Assembly: GCA_945862035.1 (NCBI GenBank)
Contig: CAMAXB010000203.1
Coordinates: 1-5,801, forward strand
From: Opitutus sp. GAS368
Lineage (GTDB): Bacteria > Verrucomicrobiota > Verrucomicrobiia > Opitutales > Opitutaceae
Length of the DNA stretch: 5,801 nt
Direction: 5' to 3'
The notes beneath the pieces are model-generated. The model was not told the origin of the DNA and did no database searches. It saw only the letters and a program-made list of their open reading frames with translations. Made by a program: the position numbers and the translations under genes. Positions 1 through 5,801 of the stretch are shown here, piece by piece (the stretch's first letter is position 1; each line of letters opens with the position of its first letter).

Positions 1-4
1 AAAT

Positions 5-81
<77 letters not shown>

Positions 82-96
82 ACAAAGGGAAGGGAT

Positions 97-125
97 GGAA
101 TGCGGCAGGGATTTTTGAGTGTCAA
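97..125 (-). promoter_or_regulatory. Possible promoter of the initiator tRNA gene
   Basis: On the minus strand there is a perfect TTGACA (120-125) pointing at the tRNA gene. At 17-nt spacing the -10 position reads CATTCC (97-102), a poor match to TATAAT. Transcription would start about 9 nt before the mature tRNA 5' end, which is plausible for a short processed leader. The -35 match and placement support it and the weak -10 argues against it. I see no convincing plus-strand promoter for the following gene in 82-225. Confidence 0.35.
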
Positions 126-225
126 CGGCTTTCTTCGGCTCGGCGCGGCAGCCGAGATTTACCGCCGCCCGCCCGGCTTTCAGGTTGCCCGCCGCGCGCC
201 CGCAGCCGACCCTCCGCTCGCCCTT

Positions 226-1995
226 ATGTTACCCCTTCCCCTGTCGTTGCGTGCGTGGGCGTTGGCCTGCGCATTGGTCGTGGTCGCGCGTGCCCAGCCC
301 GTGCTCCCGGCTGAACCGGTGCCGCTGAGCTCCCTGTCCGCCTTTAAGCCCGGCGCCACCGGCTGGTCCGTCGCCGGCGATCTCGCCGGGGATCCCCGGA
401 CGACCTCCACCTTGGAAGCCGTCGCCGGGACCGGTGTGCTCATCGCCGCCCGCGATGCCTCGCCGCTGCTCACGGGCTGGGATCATGGCGATCTCCAGCT
501 CGATCTTGAATTTCTGCTGCTCGCGGGTACCGAACCCCAGCTCCTCCTGCAGGGACGCTACGCCCTGCCGCTGTCGGCCGCCGGCTGGTCCCGCCGCGGC
601 ACGCCCGCCGGCGCCGCTGCCGTGCGTGCGCCCGGCCTATGGCAACGGCTCCGGGTCGACTTCAAGGCCCCGCGTTTCGATGCGAGTGGTGCCAAGACCA
701 GCCCGGCCATGCTGACCCAAGTGGTCGTGAATGGCTTTGTCGTCGCAAGAGGCGTCGAGTTGGCCGCCCCTGATGCGGGTGCGCTTGCTCCGATTGAATC
801 CGCGGCCGGTCCCCTCGCGCTCGTCGCCTCCGGCAGCCCGGTGGCGATCCGTTCGATCAACGTGAAGCGCTTCACCGCCGACACGGTGGCCGTGGGCGAT
901 CTTCGTTACCGCCTCTACGCCGGCTCCTTTTCCACGCCGGGCAGCTATGATCAGGAAACCCCGAAGTCCGAGGGCGCCCTGACCCGCTTCGCCCACGGGG
1001 CGGTGGAGAAGAGCGGCCGCTACGCGCTCGTGTTCACCGGCAGCCTCACGGTGCCACGCGCCGGCGCCTATCGCTTCGCCATCGAGTCGCGCGGTCCGTC
1101 CCGTCTCCTCATCAACGGCCAGCCGGTCGTGACCCCGATCGACCGCGGCGGCAGCCAGCCAGGCGTGGTCACGCTGACCGCCGGGCGGCATGAGTTTCGC
1201 GCCGATCTGGTCCATGCCATTTCCAATCCGCCGCAGTTCGACCTGACCGTCGAGGGGCCGGGGATCGCGCCGCAGGCCCTCACCGCCGCGCCCGCAAACG
1301 CGCGAGCGGCGACCGCCCCGGTCGTGATCGCGGTCGAGCCGACCGATCGCGTGCTCCTGCAGCGCGGCTTCGTTCCGTTTGAGCCGCGCAAGCGCCTCTA
1401 CGCGGCGGCGGTGGGCACGCCGGCCGGCGTGCACTACTCCTATGACTTCGAAACGGGCTCGCTCCTCCACGCTTGGCGCGGCTCGTTCCTCAACACGGTC
1501 GATATGTGGGAGAACCGCGGCAATGATCAGCTCGCGCGGGCGACGGGCCCGGTGCTGACCTTCGACGGCAAACCGACCGTGGGCCTGCTCGAATATCCGC
1601 GCACCACCGGCTGGCCCGACCGGCCGGAAGATCTCTGGGTGGCCAAGGGCTATACGCTCGAACCCAATGGCCAGCCGGTGTTCCAGGCCGAGTTGGCCGC
1701 TCTTCGCATCAGTGATCGCATTGCGCCGACCGCCGATGGTCGCGGGCTCGCGCGCACGCTGCAGATCAAGGGCAGCCTGCCCTCGTGGTCCGCGTGGGTG
1801 CTGCTCGCGGAAGGCGATCGCATCACGCCCCGCCCGGGTGGCTGGGTGGTGGGCGACCGCGCGTGGTATGTGGACTGGCCCGCCGACGCGGTGCACAAGC
1901 CGATCATCCGCTCGGTCAACGGACGCCAGCAGCTGGCGATCCCGCTCGCTGGTTCGACGCTCGAGGCCCCGATCAATTACTCCCTTGTCTGGTGA
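226..1995 (+). CDS. Exported DUF1080-like / PA14-like multidomain protein
   Basis: A 589-residue protein with a Sec signal peptide: a short N-terminus, a hydrophobic core around residues 8-20 and an ARA-Q cleavage site after residue 23. Residues about 35-217 resemble the DUF1080 / 3-keto-disaccharide hydrolase family with a concanavalin-like fold. The visible cues are HGDLQLDLEFLL, LLLQGRY, GLWQRLRVDF, VVNGFVVARGVEL and a closing AIRSINVKRF. Residues about 225-350 look like a PA14 domain (FTGSLTVPRAGAYRFAIES, LLINGQPV, LTAGRHEF), often a carbohydrate-binding module. Residues about 366-589 form a Trp-rich domain I cannot assign. The only cysteine lies in the signal peptide, so the mature protein has no heme c site or disulfide. 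The ATG at 226 was chosen because it begins the signal peptide directly; an in-frame ATG at 100, behind a purine-rich stretch, would bury it under 42 residues. It sits 8 nt before the copper-propeller gene and is probably co-transcribed with it. Catalysis is unproven; binding or scaffolding is as likely as hydrolysis. Confidence 0.85.
   Translation: MLPLPLSLRAWALACALVVVARAQPVLPAEPVPLSSLSAFKPGATGWSVAGDLAGDPRTTSTLEAVAGTGVLIAARDASPLLTGWDHGDLQLDLEFLLLAGTEPQLLLQGRYALPLSAAGWSRRGTPAGAAAVRAPGLWQRLRVDFKAPRFDASGAKTSPAMLTQVVVNGFVVARGVELAAPDAGALAPIESAAGPLALVASGSPVAIRSINVKRFTADTVAVGDLRYRLYAGSFSTPGSYDQETPKSEGALTRFAHGAVEKSGRYALVFTGSLTVPRAGAYRFAIESRGPSRLLINGQPVVTPIDRGGSQPGVVTLTAGRHEFRADLVHAISNPPQFDLTVEGPGIAPQALTAAPANARAATAPVVIAVEPTDRVLLQRGFVPFEPRKRLYAAAVGTPAGVHYSYDFETGSLLHAWRGSFLNTVDMWENRGNDQLARATGPVLTFDGKPTVGLLEYPRTTGWPDRPEDLWVAKGYTLEPNGQPVFQAELAALRISDRIAPTADGRGLARTLQIKGSLPSWSAWVLLAEGDRITPRPGGWVVGDRAWYVDWPADAVHKPIIRSVNGRQQLAIPLAGSTLEAPINYSLVW
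1991..1995 (+). promoter_or_regulatory. Ribosome binding site overlapping the upstream stop codon
   Basis: GGTGA, complementary to the anti-Shine-Dalgarno end of 16S rRNA, lies 8 nt before the ATG at 2004 and contains the TGA stop of the preceding gene. It supports the start at 2004 over in-frame upstream starts such as 1785 and suggests translational coupling of the two genes. It is the only recognisable Shine-Dalgarno-like site before a chosen start in the window. Confidence 0.5.
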
Positions 1996-2003
1996 CCACC
2001 CCC

Positions 2004-4022
2004 ATGAGACTCCCCGTCCTTTTTCTCGCTTCGGCTGCGGCGCTCGTCGGGCAGACGACGACCCCCTTGGTCAATAATCCTTCCGCGGCGGAGCGCTTTG
2101 TCGCGCCGTCGGACTCGCTGGTCGCGCGCGAGAACGGTTTCTGGAAGCGCACGATTATTCCGGTGCCGGAGGGTATTGTGTTGGAGGTCAGCGGCATCCT
2201 GCCGATCGAGGGCCGTCGCCTGCTGGTGACGACCCGGCGCGGCGAAGTCTGGCTCGTCGAGGGCGCGTATGACGCGGACCCCAAGCCGCGCTACACGCTG
2301 TTTGCGTCAGGTCTGCACGAGCCGCTCGGCATCACGGTGGCGGCCAAGGGCGGCTACTATGTGGCGCAGCGCCAGGAAGTGACTCGGCTCGAAGATACGA
2401 ACGGCGACGGCCGGGCGGATGTGCTTGAGACCCTGTCGAAGCTCCCCATTGCGGGCAGCTATCATGAGTACGCCTTTGGCCCGATCATTGCGCCCAATGG
2501 CAATCTGCGTGTGGCGCTCAACGTCGCCTTCGGCAGTGCCACGCAGGCGCCGTCGCCGTGGCGCGGCTGGATGCTCGAGATCACGCCGGCCGGCCGCACG
2601 ATTCCGATCGCGGCGGGGCTACGTTCGCCGGCGGGCTTCCTCGTGACCTCGAAGGGCGAGTGGTTCTTCACCGATAATCAGGGCGAATGGGTGGGTTCCG
2701 GGCGACTCGCGCATGTGGCGCCGGGCGATTTTGCCGGTCATCCGGCCGGCCTGGCCTCGAGCCGGCTGCCCGGTTCGAACGTGGACCTCGTTCCGGAGGA
2801 CATCCGTGATTTCGCGGAGCCGATGCATGAGGTGCAAAAGCGCCTCCCGGCGCTCAAGCCACCGGCGGTCTGGCTTCCGCACACGATTCTTGGCATTTCG
2901 AATGCGGGGGTGATCGAGGACCTCAGCGAGGGAAAATTCGGTCCGTTCGCGGGCCAGTTGTTCGTGGGTGATCAGGGCCAGAGCAAGATCCTGCGCGTCA
3001 GCCTCGAGGAAGTGAAAGGCGTCTGGCAGGGCGCGGCGTATCCGTTCCGCGAAGGCTTTCAGTCGGGCATCCTGCGCCTCGCGCAGGGCGAGGGTGGGGT
3101 GATGTTTGCGGGCCAGACGGCGCGCGGCTGGGGCTCGGTGGGGCCGGCCCAGTACGGACTCGAGCGCGTCGAGTGGACGCAGCAGACCCCGTTTGAAATC
3201 AAGGAAGTGCGCGCGCAGCCGGATGGCTTTGTGCTGACCTTCACGAGCCCGGTGGATCGGGCGAGTGCGGAGGACGAGGGCAGCTACCGCGTCGCGGGCT
3301 TCACGTATCTTTATCATCGCGCGTATGGCAGTGCGCCGGTGAACCGCATGGCGTGCCCGGTGCGACGCGTCGTCGTTTCGCCGGATGGGCTGAGCGTGCG
3401 CATCGCGGTCGCGTGCCTGCGCGAGGGCTATGTGCACGAGATCCGTGCGCCCGGCCTGAAGGCGGCGGGCAGTGGCGAGGCGCTGCTGCACGATACGGCC
3501 TACTACACGATGAACCGCTTCCCGGCGGGCGATCGGATCGTGCCGCTGGACATTTCCGAGGCGGAACTCTGCATGCAGCCCGCGGCCACGCCGCCGATCG
3601 TGAGCGCGAAGCGTCCGGTCACGGCTCCTTCCGACTGGGTGAATGCCGAGGGCGAGCAATCACTCGTGCTGGGCACGCTGCCCGGCCTGAAGTTCGACAC
3701 GCCCCTGATCACGATCAAGGCCGGGACGCGCCTGCGTCTGGTGTTCCGCAATACCGACGACATGCTGCACAACTTTGTCCTGACGGTGCCCGGCCGCGGC
3801 CAGGCGGTGGGTGACGCGGCGATGGGGCTCGGGCTGGACGGAGCGGCGCGGGGTTATGTCCCGGAGTCGGCGGACGTGATTGTCCACACGACCGTGGTTC
3901 AACCCGGCGAGAGCGACACGATCTTCTTCACGGTGCCGTCGGCGCCGGGCGACTATGACTTCGTCTGCACATTCCCCGGGCATGCCCAGATCATGACGGG
4001 CATCCTGCGGGTGACCCCGTAG
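2004..4022 (+). CDS. Exported PVC-type beta-propeller with C-terminal azurin-like copper domain
   Basis: A 672-residue protein starting with a Sec signal (MRLPVLFLASAAALVGQ). Residues about 45-395 form a beta-propeller of the soluble-glucose-dehydrogenase-like type seen in Pirellula/Verrucomicrobium membrane-bound-dehydrogenase proteins. Cues are GEVWLVEG, a Ca-binding-like DTNGDGRAD (131-139), SYHEYAFGPI with His154 as a possible catalytic base, PAVWLPHTI, FAGQLFVGDQGQSKILR and ARGWGSVGPAQYGLERVEW. Residues about 396-520 carry the linker region typical of these proteins (PFEIKEVRAQPDGFVLTFT, TYLYHRAYGS, AYYTMNRFP). Residues about 553-672 are a plastocyanin/azurin-like domain with the full type-1 copper set: His589, Cys655, His660 and Met664. 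Other cysteines are 451, 471 and 523; there is no CXXCH. It probably acts outside the cytoplasm, oxidising an unknown substrate and passing electrons to copper. Use of PQQ or another propeller cofactor is inferred from the fold only. It follows the DUF1080-like gene by 8 nt. The product class is firm; the substrate is unknown. Confidence 0.88.
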   Translation: MRLPVLFLASAAALVGQTTTPLVNNPSAAERFVAPSDSLVARENGFWKRTIIPVPEGIVLEVSGILPIEGRRLLVTTRRGEVWLVEGAYDADPKPRYTLFASGLHEPLGITVAAKGGYYVAQRQEVTRLEDTNGDGRADVLETLSKLPIAGSYHEYAFGPIIAPNGNLRVALNVAFGSATQAPSPWRGWMLEITPAGRTIPIAAGLRSPAGFLVTSKGEWFFTDNQGEWVGSGRLAHVAPGDFAGHPAGLASSRLPGSNVDLVPEDIRDFAEPMHEVQKRLPALKPPAVWLPHTILGISNAGVIEDLSEGKFGPFAGQLFVGDQGQSKILRVSLEEVKGVWQGAAYPFREGFQSGILRLAQGEGGVMFAGQTARGWGSVGPAQYGLERVEWTQQTPFEIKEVRAQPDGFVLTFTSPVDRASAEDEGSYRVAGFTYLYHRAYGSAPVNRMACPVRRVVVSPDGLSVRIAVACLREGYVHEIRAPGLKAAGSGEALLHDTAYYTMNRFPAGDRIVPLDISEAELCMQPAATPPIVSAKRPVTAPSDWVNAEGEQSLVLGTLPGLKFDTPLITIKAGTRLRLVFRNTDDMLHNFVLTVPGRGQAVGDAAMGLGLDGAARGYVPESADVIVHTTVVQPGESDTIFFTVPSAPGDYDFVCTFPGHAQIMTGILRVTP

Positions 4023-4040
4023 GGCCGGGGATGGCGGGCC

Positions 4041-4056
4041 GCGCTGAGGTCAGCGC
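4041..4056. repeat. Perfect palindrome just after the copper-propeller gene
   Basis: GCGCTGA and TCAGCGC are separated by GG, giving an RNA hairpin of six G:C-rich pairs with an AGGT loop. It begins 18 nt after the stop codon at 4022. No T-run follows on either strand, so it is not a standard intrinsic terminator. It may stabilise the 3' end of the upstream message or belong to an extragenic repeat. Confidence 0.6.
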
Positions 4057-4066
4057 TCGAGGTGGC

Positions 4067-4086
4067 GCGGGTTGCCCTCAACACGC
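4067..4086. repeat. Imperfect hairpin, 7 of 8 pairs
   Basis: GCGGGTTG (4067-4074) faces CAACACGC (4079-4086) across a CCCT loop, with one G-A mismatch. It is the second element of the palindrome cluster and has no adjacent T-run. Confidence 0.45.
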
Positions 4087-4103
4087 AGGATGGGGTGCCT
4101 TGG

Positions 4104-4159
4104 CGCTGGGTGGATTCGATCCAGCGTCTTGGGGGCAAGACGCTCCACCTTCGATCCAC
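4104..4159. repeat. Long compound hairpin with two alternative pairings
   Basis: The long fold has an 8-bp inner stem, AGCGTCTT (4123-4130) with AAGACGCT (4137-4144), around GGGGGC. An internal loop follows, then TCGA (4116-4119) pairs with TCGA (4151-4154), and GTGGA (4110-4114) pairs with TCCAC (4155-4159). A competing hairpin pairs CGCTGG (4104-4109) with CCAGCG (4121-4126), which uses bases of the inner stem, so the two folds exclude each other. No T-run follows the inner stem. It looks TTCGA-containing and tRNA-like at first glance, but no acceptor stem can be built. Confidence 0.5.
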
Positions 4160-4167
4160 TCCGGACC

Positions 4168-4182
4168 GGGGTCAGCGACCCC
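4168..4182. repeat. Perfect 6-bp hairpin with 3-nt loop
   Basis: GGGGTC (4168-4173) pairs with GACCCC (4177-4182) across AGC. It is the last element of the palindrome cluster, immediately before the composition becomes AT-rich. It has no T-tract, so it is not scored as a terminator. Confidence 0.5.
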
Positions 4183-4331
4183 AGCTACATCGGAAGAAAG
4201 GACGCTGAGTTTATTCGCTCTTGTTCAGCGAATTATGAATATTTTTGCCATGGGAAGGGCGTATCGTCTCTGGCCACAAAATCTCCAACTCGGGCCTTGC
4301 CAGCGGGGGGGAGCTTCTGTGTGCTGGACAA

Positions 4332-4349
4332 CTCTTTCCCACGAAAGAG
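4332..4349 (+). promoter_or_regulatory. Hairpin in the putative rpsB leader
   Basis: CTCTTTC (4332-4338) pairs perfectly with GAAAGAG (4343-4349) across CCAC, 84 nt before the rpsB start. Together with the hairpin at 4392-4405 it could be part of an autoregulatory S2 leader. No known leader motif was recognised, so the role is inferred from position only. Confidence 0.35.
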
Positions 4350-4391
4350 AACCGTCACAAACCACAACCATCATCGTAATCGATCGCAAGG

Positions 4392-4405
4392 CGGCCCATT
4401 GGCCG
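4392..4405 (+). promoter_or_regulatory. Hairpin 28 nt upstream of rpsB
   Basis: CGGCC (4392-4396) pairs with GGCCG (4401-4405) across CATT. It is followed by the AT-rich, Shine-Dalgarno-free approach to the ATG at 4434. It is a candidate regulatory stem near the rpsB initiation region, but short enough to be chance in GC-rich DNA. Confidence 0.3.
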
Positions 4406-4433
4406 ACCTGTGTAGCAGATAATACATAGATCC

Positions 4434-5333
4434 ATGAGCATCAGCATCACTGTCAAAGACCTCCTCGACGCCGGCGTCCACTTCGGTCACCAGACCAAGC
4501 GTTGGAACCCGCGTTCGAAGCCCTACGTGTTCGACCACCGCCAGGGCATCACGATCATCGACTTGGGCAAGACCCACGTTGCCCTAGAGAAGGCCTGTGG
4601 CTTCCTCGAGGACACCGTTGCCAATGGCGGCAATGTGCTCTTCGTCGGCACCAAGCGCCAGGCCCAGGAGATCATGCGCGAGGCTGCGATCTCGGTGAAC
4701 ATGCCCTACTGTGTTGACCGCTGGCTCGGCGGCACCCTGACCAATTTCTCGACCGTCAAGCGCTCCATCGCCAAGTTCAAGAAGTATCAGGCCATGGAGA
4801 CCAATGGCGAGATGGCCAAGCTCCACTCCAAGGAGATTGCGTCGATCAAGCGTGAGATGGTCCGCATGCAGAAGAATTTCGCGGGCATCGTTGAGATGGG
4901 CGATATGCCCACGGCGATGTTCGTCGTTGATGTCAGCCACGAGGACATCGCGGTGGCCGAGGCCGAGCGCTGCGGCATCCCCGCGGTGGGCCTGGTCGAC
5001 ACCAACTCGGATCCGACCAAGCTCCTTTACCCGGTCCCCGGCAACGACGACGCCGTCAAGTCGATCCGTATCATCGTCGAGGCCGTCCTCGCCGCGGTGC
5101 AGAATGGCCTGAACCAGCGCGAGACCCGTCGTTCGACGAACCGCCAGCAGGCTGACCTGAAGGCGGCCTCGGCCGCCGTCGCGGCTGCGGCCGGCATTGA
5201 GGGCGCCGATCTCAGCAAGATCGACCTCCCGGCCGGCGTGGCCGATATCGTGGCGGGCGAAGGTGAGGCCGTTCCGGTCGTCGCCAAGAAGCCAGCGGTC
5301 CGCAAGAAGATCGCTGCTCCGAAGTCGGAGTAA
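4434..5333 (+). CDS. rpsB: 30S ribosomal protein S2
   Basis: This 299-residue protein is S2, which binds late to the 30S subunit between head and body and is needed for S1 docking. Family sequence is continuous: DLLDAGVHFGHQTKRWNP near the N-terminus, GGNVLFVGTKRQAQ (65-78), RWLGGTLTNF (96-105), the coiled-coil segment about 126-150, then FVVDVSHEDIAVAEA, GIPAVGLVDTNSDP and PVPGNDDAVKSIR (201-213). The core ends near residue 230. The remaining 65-70 residues are an Ala- and Lys-rich extension absent from the 241-residue E. coli protein, though tails of variable length are known in other phyla. The ATG at 4434 fits the family N-terminus exactly. No Shine-Dalgarno sequence precedes it; the upstream bases are AT-rich. 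It is followed by an intrinsic terminator and then tsf, the usual bacterial order. Confidence 0.98.
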   Translation: MSISITVKDLLDAGVHFGHQTKRWNPRSKPYVFDHRQGITIIDLGKTHVALEKACGFLEDTVANGGNVLFVGTKRQAQEIMREAAISVNMPYCVDRWLGGTLTNFSTVKRSIAKFKKYQAMETNGEMAKLHSKEIASIKREMVRMQKNFAGIVEMGDMPTAMFVVDVSHEDIAVAEAERCGIPAVGLVDTNSDPTKLLYPVPGNDDAVKSIRIIVEAVLAAVQNGLNQRETRRSTNRQQADLKAASAAVAAAAGIEGADLSKIDLPAGVADIVAGEGEAVPVVAKKPAVRKKIAAPKSE

Positions 5334-5348
5334 GCCTCGGTTTTTCTG

Positions 5349-5388
5349 GCAACCGGCCCGCTGATCCGCGGGCCGGTTGCGTTTTTTT
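5349..5388 (+). terminator. Intrinsic terminator between rpsB and tsf
   Basis: GCAACCGGCCCGC (5349-5361) pairs perfectly over 13 bp with 5368-5380 around the loop TGATCC, and seven T residues follow at 5382-5388. It begins 15 nt after the rpsB stop. The minus-strand reading gives A residues in place of T after the stem, so it acts on plus-strand transcripts only. It should end or attenuate the rpsB message, so tsf would depend on read-through or on a promoter squeezed into the short remaining gap. Confidence 0.93.
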
Positions 5389-5410
5389 CACCCTCAGAGC
5401 CCTTTATCCA

Positions 5411-5801
<391 letters not shown>

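Larger units (their letters stand above)
4023..4433. other. Structured intergenic region upstream of rpsB
   Basis: These 411 bp contain no gene I can support. The first part (4041-4182) is GC-rich and almost continuous palindromes, listed separately. From about 4201 to 4250 the composition turns AT-rich, the kind of stretch in which an rpsB promoter might lie, but I find no convincing -35/-10 pair. One TTGCCA at 4245-4250 has no partner at normal spacing. The last part holds two hairpins (4332-4349 and 4392-4405) and a GATAAT at 4418-4423 only 10 nt before the rpsB ATG, without a -35 at normal spacing. Reading frames cross the region in two plus-strand phases, but they lack recognisable domains and ribosome binding sites. 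The second half could be an S2-responsive leader RNA. That is inference from position. Confidence 0.6.

Noticed and set aside
100..225. N-terminal extension of the first protein from the ATG at 100
   Set aside because: A purine-rich stretch precedes it, but the extra 42 residues would displace a textbook signal peptide that starts exactly at 226.
637..1896. Minus-strand open frame of 419 codons opposite the DUF1080-like gene
   Set aside because: It is a shadow of a high-GC gene: Arg/Gly/Ala/His-rich with no domain, while the plus strand carries a signal peptide and recognisable domains.
2619..3659. Minus-strand open frame of 346 codons opposite the propeller gene
   Set aside because: Its composition is Arg/His-rich and typical of antisense shadows, and the opposite strand has clear propeller motifs.
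4041..4056. Terminator for the exported gene pair
   Set aside because: The stem is good but no T-run follows on either strand, so it is listed only as a palindrome.
4090..4160. tRNA-like look (TTCGATCC and an anticodon-arm-like stem), especially on the minus strand
   Set aside because: The T-arm-like element has a mismatch and lacks T54, the central loop has the wrong size, and no matching acceptor strand exists.
4031..4429. Open plus-strand frame of 132 codons filling the rpsB upstream gap, with another of 116 codons at 4072-4422
   Set aside because: Two overlapping phases are open at once in GC-rich DNA, neither has a ribosome binding site or recognisable domain, the translations are low-complexity, and they run through the palindromes.

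Overview
The window is GC-rich, roughly two thirds G+C by eye, and tightly coded. It holds one initiator tRNA gene on the minus strand and four protein genes on the plus strand. The rpsB-tsf pair is preceded by two large secreted proteins built from DUF1080-like, PA14-like, PVC-type propeller and azurin-like modules. This fits the Planctomycetes-Verrucomicrobia group, most likely an Opitutaceae-like verrucomicrobium. That placement is inferred from remembered family architecture and not from a search.

Layout. (1) 5-81, minus: initiator tRNA-Met(CAT) with unusual identity bases, and a possible -35 box behind it at 120-125. (2) 226-1995 and 2004-4022, plus: an 8-nt-spaced pair of exported proteins. 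The first (589 aa) is a lectin-like DUF1080 domain, a PA14-like domain and an unassigned C-terminal domain. The second (672 aa) is a sugar-dehydrogenase-like beta-propeller, a linker region and a C-terminal type-1 copper domain with all four expected ligands. (3) 4023-4433: a 411-bp gap with no convincing gene. Its first 160 bp are packed with palindromes, followed by an AT-richer stretch and two smaller hairpins just before rpsB. (4) 4434-5333: rpsB (ribosomal protein S2, with a C-terminal extension). (5) 5349-5388: a strong intrinsic terminator between rpsB and tsf. (6) 5411 to the window end: the start of tsf (EF-Ts), cut by the edge.

How they fit together. The tRNA, rpsB and tsf are translation housekeeping genes. 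The exported pair looks like an extracytoplasmic module in which a carbohydrate- or surface-binding partner accompanies a propeller oxidoreductase that would pass electrons to copper. No CXXCH heme site is present in either protein. The points most worth a second look are this copper-only pair, the unassigned domain in the first protein, the palindrome cluster upstream of rpsB, the terminator inside rpsB-tsf, and the atypical initiator tRNA.
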